Source: Timema cristinae (taxonomy: Eukaryota > Arthropoda > Insecta > Phasmatodea > Timematidae). From it: a DNA stretch of 64,000 nt. The stretch is taken from contig JBCFYV010000012.1 of assembly GCA_039000515.1 (NCBI GenBank), positions 114,463,949 to 114,527,948 on the forward strand. Reading direction: 5' to 3'. Of the stretch, positions 22,001-33,278 are shown piece after piece (the stretch's first letter is position 1; every line of letters begins with the position of its first letter). A program made the translations under genes and the position numbers. The notes below the pieces were generated by a model. It was given only the letters and a program-made list of their open reading frames with translations, did not search any database and was not told the origin of the DNA.

Positions 22001-24532
22001 GAGCACAGGAGAGTGACAAGGAGAAGCACAAGAATACAGAGAAGACAGGAGGTGAAGGAGACCAAGAAACAGGAGAAGAGCACATAGGAGAGACAAGGAG
22101 AAGCAAGGAACAAGAGAAGAGACAAGGAAAAGAGAAGACAATAGGAGTGACAAGGAAGAGACATAGGAGATGACAAGGAGAAGAACCAAGGAGAGTAAAA
22201 GGAGAAGAACATAGGAGGACAAGGAGAAGAGCACATAGGATGACAAGGAAAGCATAGGAGATACAAGGAGAAGACATAGGAGAGGAACAAGGAGAGAAAG
22301 AAAGCACTAGGAAGTGACAAGGAGAAGAGCAAAGGAGGCAAAGGAGAAGAGAGAGGCAGGAAGGCATAGAGAGGAAGCAATAGAGAACCATAGGTGACAA
22401 GGAGAAGACACATAGAGAGTGACAAAAGGCAAGGACAAGGAGAGACCATAGGAGAAGAGAATAGAGCAGAGACAAGGAGTACAAGGGAAAGACATAGGAG
22501 AGTGACAAGGAGAGAGCATAAGGAAGGAAAGAGAAAGAGAGTACAAGGAGAAGAGCAAAAGGAGAGTACAAGGAAGAAGAGAAGAGACAAGGAGAGAGCA
22601 GAGAGAAAGAGAAGCATAGGAGAGCAAGGGAAAGCACATAGGAGATGACAAGAGAAGAGCAAAGAGATACAGAGAAGAGCACAAGGAGAGTACAAGAGAA
22701 GAGCACATAGGAGAGTACAAGAAAGACACATAAGTCAAGAGAAGAGACTAGAGATGACAAGAGAAAGCACATAGAGAGTACAAGGAAAGACACATAGGAA
22801 GTGACAAGAGCGGAGAAGAGCACATAGGAGAGTACAAGAGAAAGACAAGAGAGTACAAGGAGAAGCACATAGGAGAGTACAAGGAGAAGAGCACATAGAA
22901 GTACAAGGAAAGAGCACATAGAAGTGACAGAGAAGGCACATAGATCAAGGAGAGAGCACATAGAATGACAAGAGAGACATAGGAGAGTGACAAGGAAGAG
23001 CACATAGGAGAGTGCAAGGAAAAGCACATAGGAGGTACAAGGAAAGAGCAATAGGGAGTGACAGGGAAGAGCACAAGGATACAAGGAGAGAGCACATAGG
23101 AGAGTGACAAGGAAAGAGCACAAGAGAGTACAAGGAGAGCACATAGAGATGACAAGAAAGAGCACATAGAGAGTACAAGGAGAAGAGCAAAGAACATAGA
23201 GAGCAGAGAGACAGAAAGAGCACATAGGATACAAAGTGAAAGAGCACATAGGAGAGTGACAAGAGAAAGCACATAGGAGAGTACAAGGAGAAGAGCACAT
23301 AGGAGAGTGACAAGGAGAAGACACATAGGAGAGTGACAAGGAGAGAGCACATAGGAGAGTACAAGGAAAGAGCACATAGGAAGACAAGAGAAGAGCACAT
23401 AGGAAGTGACAAGAGAAGAGCACATAGGAGAGTGACAAGGAGAAGAGCACATAGGAATCAAGAGAAGAGCACATAGGAGAGTACAAGAGAAGGCACATAG
23501 GAGAGTGCAAGGAGAAGAGCACATAGGAAACCAAGGAGAAGAGCACATAGGAGATGACAAGGAGAAGAGCACATAGGAGAGTGACAAGGAGAAGGCACAT
23601 AGGAGAGACAAGGAGAAGAGCACATAGGAGAGTGACAAGGAGAAGAGCACATAGGATACCAAGAGAAGAGCACATGGAGAGTGACAAGGAGAAGCAATGG
23701 AAGTGACAAGGGAAGAGCACATAGGATACAAGGAGAAGAGCACATGGAGGTGACAAGGAGAAGACCAAGGAGAGGAAAGGAAGAGCCTAGAGGTAAAGGG
23801 GGCACATGAATGACAGGAAGAGCCAGGGAGGACAAGGAAAGGCACATATAGTAGACTGGAGACAATAGGTCCACCAGGAAGAGCAAAATACCCGAGAAGT
23901 CACTAAGAGAGTAAAAAAGGGATAAAGTGACAAAAAACACATGAGTAACAGGAAATAGGAGATGAAGGAAAGACATTGGGGTGAAAGAGAAACCATAGGA
24001 ATACGAAAACCAAGGTACCCCAACAGAAAAGAATAAGAAGTACAGAGGGAATAAATGCCAAGGAGGAAGAGCACTAGACCACAGGAGAGGAATGAGGTGA
24101 CCGGGGTGAACTGGGGTTTCAAGGAGAAGGCACTAATACCACAATCAACCATAGGAAGTACAAGGAAACCAAGGATAACCGGGGAAATAAATAAAAAAGA
24201 AAGTGATAAAAAAAAGCCATAGGAGAGACACAATAAAGAAATAGTTACAAAAGACTATGAACAAAGAAAAAAAGCCATGAGGTGCATAATCATGATATAT
24301 GAGAAGGCCATCGAATGAAAGGCGAGACCTCATAGAAATGACAAAAGAGGCACATAGTACCCAAGAAAAACTAAGAAGTGAAAAAGACCTAGGATATGTG
24401 AAATAAAGCCTGAACCAAGGAGAAAGCACTGGTGGTGAACAAGGTGAAGGACTGGATAACACCAGAGTAAGAGCTTAGGGATACAGGGAACACATAGGAG
24501 AGTGATGGAGAAAGGAGCACATTAGGATCCAC

Positions 24533-24536
<4 letters not shown>
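19099..24536. repeat. 27-bp satellite, left segment, degrading to the right
   Basis: The unit is gagagtgacaaggagaagag plus cacatag. From 19099 to about 19745 units are nearly perfect. Beyond that single-base deletions accumulate, and by 23800-24530 the unit is barely readable. Losses of one base within runs are much commoner than substitutions. The minus-strand unit has no stop in any frame, and 27 is divisible by three, so open frames up to 1277 codons arise (repeating CALLLVTLL, YVLFSLSLS or MCSSPCHSP). The plus frame RVTRRRAHR is also open. None is a credible protein. Confidence 0.97.

Positions 24537-24581
<45 letters not shown>
24537..24581. repeat. Poly-T tract of 45 bases inside the satellite
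   Basis: An uninterrupted T run marks a sharp switch from extremely degraded units on the left to nearly perfect units on the right. It may be a real antisense poly-A insertion or an assembly join. Confidence 0.9.
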
Positions 24582-24582
<1 letters not shown>

Positions 24583-27500
24583 ATACAAGGAGAAGAGCAC
24601 ATAGGAGAGTGACAAGGAGAAGAGCACATAGGAGAGTGACAAGGAGAAGAGCACATAGGAGAGTGACCAAGGAGAAGAGCACATAGGAGAGTGACAAGGA
24701 GAGAACACATAGGAGTACGACCAAGGAGAAGAGCACATAGGAGAGTGACAAGGAGAAGAGCACATAGGAGAGTACCAAGGAGAAGAGCACATAGGAGAGT
24801 GACAAGGAGAAGAGCACATAGGAGAGAGAGCCATAGGAGAGTACAAGAAGGCACATAGGAGAGTGACAAGGAGAAGAGCACATAGGAGAGTGACAAGGAG
24901 AAGAGCACATAGGAGAGTGACAGGAGAGAGACAAGATACCAAGGAGAAGAGCACATAGGAGAGTGACAAGGAGAAGAGCACATAGGAGAGTACCAAGGAG
25001 AAGAGCACATAGGAGAGTGACAAGGAGAAGAGCACATAGGAGAGTGACAAGGAGAAGAGCACATAGGAGAGTACCAAGGAGAAGAGCACATAGGAGAGTG
25101 ACAAGGAGAAGAGCACATAGGAGAGTGACAAGGAGAAGAGCACATAGGAGAGTGACAAGGAGAAGAGCACATAGGAGAGTGACAAGGAGAAGAGCACATA
25201 GGAGAGTGACAAGGAGAAGAGCACATAGGAGAGTGACAAGGAGAAGAGCACATAGGAGAGTGACAAGGAGAAGAGCACATAGGAGAGTGACAAGGAGAAG
25301 AGCACATAGGAGAGTGACAAGGAGAAGAGCACATAGGAGAGTGACAAGGAGAAGAGCACATAGGAGAGTGACAAGGAGAAGAGCACATAGGAGAGTGACA
25401 AGGAGAAGAGCACATAGGAGTGACAAGGAGAAGAGCACATAGGAGAGTGACAAGGAGAAGAGCACATAGGAGAGTGACAAGGAGAAGAGCACATAGGAGA
25501 GTGACAAGGAGAAGAGCACATAGGAGAGTGACAAGGAGAAGAGCACATAGGAGAGTGACAAGGAGAAGAGCACATAGGAGAGTGACAAGGAGAAGAGCAC
25601 ATAGGAGAGTGACAAGGAGAAGAGCAATAGGAGAGTGACAAGGAGAAGAGCACATAGGAGGTGACAAGGAGAAGAGCACATAGGAAGCACAAGGAGAAGA
25701 GCACATAGGAGAGTGACAAGGAGAAGAGCACATAGGAGAGTGACAAGGAGAAGGCACATAGGAGAGTGACAAGGAGAAGAGCACATAGGAGAGTGACAAG
25801 GAGAGAGCACATAGGAGAGTGACAAGGAGAAGAGCACTAGGATACCACCAAGGAGAAGAGCACATAGGAGAGTGACAAGGAGAAGAGCACATAGGAGAGT
25901 GACAAGGAGAAGAGCACATAGGAGAGTGACAAGGAGAAGAGCACATAGGAGAGTGACAAGGAGAAGAGCACATAGGAGAGTGACAAGGAGAGAGCACATA
26001 GGAATGACAAGGAGAAGAGCACATAGGAGAGTGACAAGGAGAAGAGCACATAGGAGGTACCCCAGGAGAAGAGCACATAGGAGAGTGACAAGGAGAAGAG
26101 CACATAGGAGAGTGACAAGGAGAAGAGCACATAGGAGAGTGACAAGGAGAAGAGCACATAGGATACACAGGAGAGAGACATGATACACAAGGGAAGAGCA
26201 CATAGGAGAGTGACAAGGAGAAGAGCACATAGGAGAGTGACAAGGAGAAGAGCACATAGGAGAGTGACCAAGAGAAGAGCACATAGGAGAGTGACAAGGA
26301 GAAGAGCACATAGGAGAGTGCCAAGGAGAAGAGCACATAGGATACACCAAGGAGAAGAGCACATAGGAGAGTGACAAGGAGAAGGACATAGGAGAGTGAC
26401 AAGGAGAAGAGCACATAGGAGAGTGACAAGGAGAAGAGCACATAGGAGAGTGCAAGGAGAAGAGACATAGGATACCCAAGGAGAAGAGCACATAGGAGAG
26501 TGACAAGGAGAAGAGCACATAGGAGAGTGACAAGGAGAAGAGCACATAGGAGGTACAAGGAGAAGAGCACATAGGAGAGTGACAAGGAGAAGGCACATAG
26601 GAGAGTGACAAGGAGAAGAGCACATAGGAGAGTGCCAAGGAGAAGAGCACATAGGATACCAAGGAGAAGAGCACATAGGAGAGTGACAAGGAGAAGAGCA
26701 CATAGGAGAGTGACAAGGAGAAGAGCACATAGGAGAGTGCCAAGGAGAAGAGCACATAGGTGAGTACCAAGGAGAAGAGCACATAGGAGAGTGACAAGGA
26801 GAAGAGCACATAGGAGAGTGACAAGGAGAAGAGCACATAGGAGAGTGACAAGGAGAAGGCACATAGGAGAGTGACAAGGAGAAGAGCACATAGGAGAGTG
26901 ACAAGGAGAAGGCACATAGGAGAGTGCGGGAGTTACCAAGGAGAAGAGCACATAGGAGTACCAAGGAGAAGAGCACATAGGAGAGTCAAGGGAAGCACAT
27001 AGGAGAGTGACAAGGAGAAGAGCACATAGGAGAGTACCAAGGAGAAGAGCACATAGGAGAGTACCAAGGAGAAGAGCACATAGGAGAGTGACAAGGAGAA
27101 GGCACTTAGAGAGTAACCAAGGAGAAGAGCACATAGGAGAGTACCAAGGAGAAGAGCACATAGGAAAAGTACAAGGAGAAGAGGCACATAGGAGAGTACC
27201 AAGGAGAAGAGCACATAGGAGAGTACAAGGAGAAGAGCACATAGGAGAGTACAAGGAGAAGAGCACATAGGAGAGTGACAAGGAGAAGAGCACATAGGAG
27301 AGTGACAAGGAGAAGAGCACATAGGAGAGTGCCAAAGTAGAAGAGCACATAGGGATTCACCAAGGAGAAGAGCACATAGGATCCACCAAGGAGAAGAGCA
27401 CATAGGAGAGTGACAAGGAGAAGAGCACATAGGAAGTGACCAAGGAGAAGAGCACATAGGAGAGTACCAAGGAGAAGAGCCAAGGAGAGTGACAAGGAGA

Positions 27501-27655
27501 AGAGCACATAGGGAGTGACAAGGAGAAGAGCACATAGGAGAGTGACAAGGAGAAGAGCACATAGGAGAGTACAAGGAGAAGAGCACATAGGAGAGTGACA
27601 AGGAGAAGAGCACATAGGAGAGTGACAAGGAGAAGAGCACATAGGAGATCACCAA
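24582..27655. repeat. 27-bp satellite, right segment
   Basis: About 113 units, mostly perfect between 24960 and 25640, with occasional variants (gagagtaccaagg, gagagtgccaagg, gataccaccaagg) and scattered single-base deletions. The variants gataccacc and gagagtgcc occur on both sides of the poly-T tract, so both segments are one family. Confidence 0.97.
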
Positions 27656-27735
27656 GGCCCTTCAATACACTCGACCGGGGCTCAAACCCCGACGTTCCCA
27701 TCACCAGAAAACCAGAATTAATGATAGTAGCCATG
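27656..27735 (-). mobile_element. SINE A-type head fragment at the right edge of the array
   Basis: cactcgaccggggctcaaac and the following cccgacgttcccatcacc match the antisense A2 head around the B box. With the head fragment at 19045 this suggests the array grew inside a SINE. Confidence 0.55.
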
Positions 27736-27770
27736 TTCTCACTGGCTCGGTTGATAATAATATAAATAAT

Positions 27771-28030
27771 CGGCCTAAGTGGCGTAGTTGGCTAACGCGC
27801 TAGTCGTGTTGAGCTAGACCACCGAGGACGGGGAGATCGAGGTTCGAATCTCGGTCGGGTGAACTAGGGGTTGTTTTTCTTAAATGGTTTTCTACTTTCC
27901 CTCCACGCAAATGCGGGTTCACTTCCTTTAAATTCAACCTTCCCATTTCCTAATCCATTAGCGTAATTAGTACTTAAGCGTATAACCCGAACGGGTAGTA
28001 AGACGCGGTGGTATATAATAATAATAAAAA
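27771..28030 (+). mobile_element. SINE A, near full length
   Basis: One of the best copies: head with gtggcgtagttggctaacgc, B box ggttcgaatctcggtcggg, body, tail cgaacgggtagtaagacgcg and an ATA tail. Confidence 0.95.
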
Positions 28031-28540
28031 AATGTAAATGCTGATAATATTAACAATATTGTATTCACTTATGTGTAAGTTTTAAGACAACAATATTATT
28101 ATAAGATAATATTGTTTACAAAAAGCTTTAGTCTTTATGAACAATATGAATAAGAATAGAACCTATGTGCAGGTGTCATTTTTCAATTTATTCGATTATA
28201 ATCGAGATACGGCTCATTTCCGTAACTGCAATCATGCTTCCGCCGAGTTTCACCTTTCATATAAAATCTACTCTACTTAATTATATGACGTTGCTTTCTA
28301 CCATATAATGTTTACTTTCTCATTTAATAAAAAAAACTAATGCAATCGTGAATAAATTTGACCTAGAGATTATGTTGAATATTTACATTTTATTGTCCTC
28401 GAAACCCAAAAAGGTTTATCTGTAAATTCTGTCTACCCCTCGGTGTGTCTGTGGCCAAAACCGAAATGGTTTGATTTATTTTGTTCGAACTGGATATTTG
28501 TTACAACCTTCAATTGCATGTTAAATCTTGATTCTAGCCC
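28031..28540. other. AT-rich spacer, no gene seen
   Basis: A small palindrome (acaatatta and taatattgt) lies near 28089-28115. No coding frame. Confidence 0.45.
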
Positions 28541-28542
28541 TT

Positions 28543-28815
28543 AGCACCGCGTCTTACTACCCATTCGGATTATACACACTTACGCTAATGTGTAATGGTA
28601 AGGTGATTGTGAGATGAAATGGAGGATCTACAGTTTAACGTGGGATCCGAACCACGGTGTAGGCCTAGCATTCCTCACATTCACAAGTTGTGATTAATAA
28701 CACGTCTTGTCAGAGGTGAAGGAAGGGTTTGGTAATCAGATAAATCTGTGCCGGGACCGAGGGTTAAACCCCGGACCCCCAACACAGAAGTCTGACACCT
28801 TACCCCTAGACCACC
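28543..28815 (-). mobile_element. SINE B
   Basis: Full antisense copy. Near-perfect 11-bp duplication: tctagccctta at about 28533-28543 and tctagtcctta from 28816. Confidence 0.93.
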
Positions 28816-28825
28816 TCTAGTCCTT

Positions 28826-28990
28826 AAAAAACAGTTGTTTATTGAATGCTATTTTTGAAAATTCTTTAAAAAAAATCAAAGATGGCTCTAACAATTAGGT
28901 TTAAATAGAATATTTGGGGACGATTTTGTCTTACATTTATATCACAGGAGTGTTTTAAATGATGAATAGCAAGGGCATAAAAAGACTTAG
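28826..28990. repeat. Stray monomer of the old 142-bp satellite
   Basis: Has tttttgaaaattctt, then gatggctctaacaatt, then gtttaaatag and tttgg, the same order of words as the units at 4341-5560. Confidence 0.65.
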
Positions 28991-29147
28991 TGAGGTCAGA
29001 GCGGTCCAGACACCGCTGGAATTTGATGTACCCCATAGGGGGGGTTCATTTAATACGTATAAAAACTTTTATAGACAAAAGGTATATTAACATTTTCTAG
29101 CAGACCCCCCCAGAAAAAACTAGCTTTATACATCCCTGGATGTGAAT

Positions 29148-29349
29148 CTTTTAAAATGAAGAAGAAAAGTGGTCAAAAAATTCCAGAACACTCTAGACAG
29201 ATATTCAACAACCGCTGATATAATCATGTAAAGAGAATTAAGCTCTATGTTTGTACTGTAGCAATATTTTATTTATTTTAGCCAAAAAAAGTTTTGCTAT
29301 TAATACTACAAAAACACTGCCATTTCCTCGTATTCCCTTCACTCCTACA
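29148..29349. mobile_element. MITE-1 copy 4, right half only
   Basis: Begins close to the centre of the palindrome (tcttttaaaatgaag), carries agatattcaacaaccgctga and gccaaaaaaagttttgct, and ends tcactcctaca before TTAA at 29350-29353. The left arm is missing. Confidence 0.8.
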
Positions 29350-29353
29350 TTAA

Positions 29354-31010
29354 TTTAGTTCGCGACGTGAGAGTTTAGCAGTGCTGAAAGCATTTCATCA
29401 GCCCAGGAACTGTTTATTAAAATCATGGGTGGACTTGTCCTGGGATTAATCTGGAATATGTCGTCATTAATCAGAATAATGGCGCTAGAGCGTATTAACA
29501 AAACAAATAAGCTACCAGTGTTGAGACATTTTTTTAAGTAAAAATCCCCTGAATTTTCCACGTAATACAGACTTTAAAAAAAAATGCATTATTTTCAAAA
29601 AAGTTTTTTTATTTTATTCTTGACGCAAAAAAATATTATAAAGAAATATGTCGATACTCTTATCAAAATTACACGAATTGAGAAATAAAATTAATTGTTT
29701 ACAGTGGAATATTACTATGAATTTTGGAGAGAATCCCAAAAATATATAAGAAATTCTAAAGAATTTTAAAAATTAACCTGACTTCTCCTTATAACATCAA
29801 TTCGTCTGACTATTCAAGGGTTTGGCCTGTTTTTACGGATGCATATTAGCCCTGATATACACCACATCCCAAAAGTATAATAACAAAATATGCGTATATC
29901 TCTAACAGGTGAATAATACTTGGTGACAAAAAAAAAACCATTGCAACGCATCATGGGAAAAACCTTTTCATGTAGTCATACTTTATGTATAAATATAGCT
30001 ATTACACATAAGAGTTTTATATAGATTATAATTCTTTTTAAAAAAAGGGATTTAGATATTTTAATATTCCAAGTATTGATTACCATAAATTAAAATGAAG
30101 TATTATATAAATATTAGAATATTGTTATTGTAAAATATATGTGAAAGAGGAAAACATCAAATCGAGTTATTTATTTACGAACACGGGCTCTTAAGAAACC
30201 TGTTCAGTTTTCAGGCAGCATTTCTTCTGAATTGTTATAACAAATTATTCATTCACAGAATAAATTTACTGGTAAAGACAATAATATATTCTCGCTACGC
30301 CTTCATAATATAACAAAGTTGGGGAAAGGCTGGTATGGTTGATGGGGGGGGGGGGGGGGGGGGAGGTAACTCCGGACAACAGTAAATGTCACGTGATATT
30401 GTTTTGCAAGCCCTGGTATATTTCTTCTTGAAAAATTTCTTCAAATGGGGACTCGAATATATACAGGGATATATACCTTGATTTTGGTAGTTACTGAAGT
30501 TACTAAACCAATTTTAATATATTCATGTGTCAAGTCATGTTATCTGCTGTTGTCACTGTCAATACTATAAAATAACAGTAATAATATTGTAAAATGTTAC
30601 CAACGTTGAACACAAAGAAATATATTTGTATTTTCTTAACTGTTCTTCCAAAAAACAAAATTCTCTTTCTAGAGAATGATCACAAAACAAGAGCCAAGAA
30701 TTTTTCTTTTGTCCCCTTAATTTGTCTGACTTGCCCTCTCCTCTCTCCCCCTTAAACACGCACCCAAGTCTATCTTTCTCTCTCTGAGAGAATAATTTAT
30801 CAAAGGAACTGTACAACAGAAACTTGGGAGTGACCTGAACACAGCAGAAACAGACAAAAGAGCGACGATTTATCTCAAGTAAAATGGGGGGCAAAGGTCG
30901 AGCGTGGTGGCGTGGTCTTGTAGGTGTGATCAACTGTAGGGCACAGTATACAAGGGGGTTCGATTGGTGTGGTAGGGTGTAGGGTGAGGGTGGCGGAGGT
31001 TGGTGGTTTG
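29354..31010. other. AT-rich spacer, no gene seen
   Basis: A run of about 20 G lies at 30344-30363. Short open frames on the minus strand at 29355-29561 and 30565-31131 have no recognisable domain; the second runs into the G-rich array. Confidence 0.45.
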
Positions 31011-31980
31011 ATGTAGCCATATGAGGAAGGTTAGGGAAGGTTGATGTGTAGGTGAGGTGAGTGAAGCTGGGAGGTAGGTGAGTGAAGGGGGGTAGGGGTT
31101 GAGGGTGCGGAGGGAGGTTGATGTAGCACATCTAGGGAGGTAGTTATGAGTGGTAGGGGCGTGAGGTGCGAGGGGTGATGCCATAGGGAGGTAAGTTGGT
31201 AGGGAGTGGTAGGGGGCGTGAGGTGGAGGGTGTAGCCATAGGGAGGTTAGGTGAGTGAGGGGGTGGTAGGGGGCTGAGGGTGCGAGGGGGTGATAGCCAT
31301 AGGGAGGTTAGGTGAGTGAAGGGGGTGGTAGGGGTGGTGCTGAGGGTGAGCGGAAGGGGTGATAGGCCAGTGGGGTGGAGGTATCATGGATGGAGTGAGT
31401 GGGGGTGGTAGGGGGGCGTGAGGGTGCGAGGGGGTGATAGCCATAGGGAGGTTAGGTGAGTGAAGGGGGTGGTAGGGGGCTTGAGGGTGCGAGGGGGTGA
31501 TAGCCATAGGGAGGTTAGGTGGAGTGAAGGGGGGTGGGTAGGGGGCTGAGGTGCGAGGGGTGATAGCATAGGAGGTATAGTTATGAGTGAGGGGTGGGGG
31601 GGCGTTGATGGGTGTAGGAGGGTGATAGCCATAGGAGAGGTATAATTTGATTGATAGGTATAGTGTAGGGTGGTCGTTGAGAGGAGTGCTGTAGGGGGGA
31701 TGATATGCCATTAGAGGGGGTTAGTAGATGAAGGTGGTGGCTGAGGCGGGGTAAGCTAGGGGGTAGGTGAGAGGTGTAGGCTGGTGGGGGGAGCATGGGT
31801 AGTGTGGGGAGTGGTGGGGTGGGTGCGGGTAGGAGTAGTGAAGGATGGTAGGGCGTGAGGGTGCAGGGTAAGCCAGGAGTTAGGTAGTGAGGGTGTGGGT
31901 GGTGCAGGGTGTCAGGAGTAGTGAGGAGGTGTAGGCTGAGGGCGAGGGATAGCATAGGAGTTAGTGATGGGGGTAGGTGC
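31011..31980. repeat. G-rich minisatellite, period about 62 bp, noisy
   Basis: The clearest units (31240-31560) contain catagggaggttaggtgag, then tgaaggggg, ggtagggggc and gtgcgagggggtgatagc. Flanking units lose and gain single bases, mostly G. The minus-strand open frames (repeating LWLSPPRTL or MAITPSHPQ) come from the repeat. Confidence 0.85.
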
Positions 31981-32194
31981 GGTCCAATTTGATAATCATC
32001 CTAATATAAAATGTTTATAAATGGGGGGAGGACATGAATAGGCACGATACGAAATGATGAAGAAAAATGGCACAGTTTTTTTAGACGGTCAACATTTCGT
32101 TAACTATGTATTTTAATAGTAGCGATCAAAGTATTAGAGGAATGTACTCTTGTGGAGGAAATGTAATAAAAAAAAAACCACTGTACACGACGAA

Positions 32195-32268
32195 TAACTC
32201 AACACCCTTTCATCGGCAGTCTAGTCTACTGCGAGAGTGACGCCTTAGACCATGCGGCCACCGAAACA
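32195..32268 (-). mobile_element. SINE A2 head fragment
   Basis: Only the head is present: catcggcagtctagtctact, then gcgagagtgacgcc and atgcggccaccgaa. No body or tail adjoins it. Confidence 0.75.
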
Positions 32269-32329
32269 GTTTAGCACATAGTTGTAACCCTCAAAGTGAA
32301 GGATGCTAATACATGCACGTTTAAAAAAT

Positions 32330-32895
32330 TCGCTTCGGTGGCCGCATGGCCTAACGCGCTACTCTTGTAGCAGGCTAAACTGCCAATAGCAGGAAAATCG
32401 AGGTTCAAATCTCAGTCGGGTGAACTGAGGGGGATTTTTCCATAGTGGTTTTCCACTCTAACTCCACGCAAATGCGGGTACACTTCCTTTAATATATAAA
32501 CTTCCTAATTCCTAGCACCATTATCGTAATTATTACTATTATAAAGCCACACGGCTGACACACTCACTGACATTAATGTTTACCCACTTCCAGATGAGCT
32601 AGAAACTTGAAATTTGGCAAACTTATAGCTTCTAGCCTGGAACCGACAAGAAAATCTTAAAAAGAAAATTTTAAACCCCGAAAAAAATTCAAAATGTCGG
32701 AGCGACTTTAATAAAGTCGGTGCGGATCTTTCTTGTGGCTAAACGGTGAGACCTTTAAAAAACTGCTCTGGAATTACATTAGTTTACATCCACTTACAAA
32801 GAAAACTCACCGGAGGTTTGGAGGATGAGCCCTCAACGAGCAGAGCGAGTTAGTATATAAGTGTATAACCCGAACGGTTAGTAAGATGAAGTGCT
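32330..32895 (+). mobile_element. SINE A2 interrupted by an insertion in its tail
   Basis: Head (cgcttcggtggccgcatgg), B box and body run to cgtaatta near 32540. The tail resumes at about 32848 (tataagtgtataacccgaac) and ends aagtgctaaa. Between them lies about 300 bp of unrelated DNA. Confidence 0.88.
32544..32847 (+). mobile_element. Possible Helitron-type insertion
   Basis: The insert begins ctattataaagccacacgg, has a text-like AT-rich interior (gcttctagcctggaaccgac) and ends gagcagagcgagttagt. The GAGC-GAGCGAG ending resembles invertebrate Helitron 3' termini, and no target duplication is obvious, as expected for Helitrons. The canonical CTRR end is not clear, so this is tentative. Confidence 0.4.
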
Positions 32896-33278
32896 AAATA
32901 TAAAAAAACTGCTTCTAAGCTATCAAATATTAAAATCCTCACAAATATCACGGAGAAATAAGTTGTAAATATACCAAACCATCATTAGACCGTCATTGAC
33001 ATCTTGATACGAAACGTGGACATTAGCAAAGAGAAGAGAGAATACTTTTGGTTTTTTTGGTAATAAGGAGCTGAGGAAAATGGTCGGTCCCCAACTTGAC
33101 AATGGACGGAGGAAGATTAAAAAGAATAGAGAATTACTCCAGCTGTACACAGATTCTGACAGTGCAGCGGTGGTAAAATGATACAGAACAAAATGACGGG
33201 GACATGTTATAAGAGATACAGAGATCATCAAGAGCGCATACGAGGGAAGTACGGGAAGAAAGAGACCTTTGGGTGGAC

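Noticed and set aside
18898..22731. Minus-strand open frame of 1277 codons and its companions across 19-27 kb
   Set aside because: Built entirely from the 27-bp unit, whose length is a multiple of three and which lacks stops in every minus frame; all three frames are open at once and the content is periodic.
27771..27865. tRNA gene at the head of SINE A
   Set aside because: Followed by a body and tail shared with many dispersed copies, and no cloverleaf can be closed.
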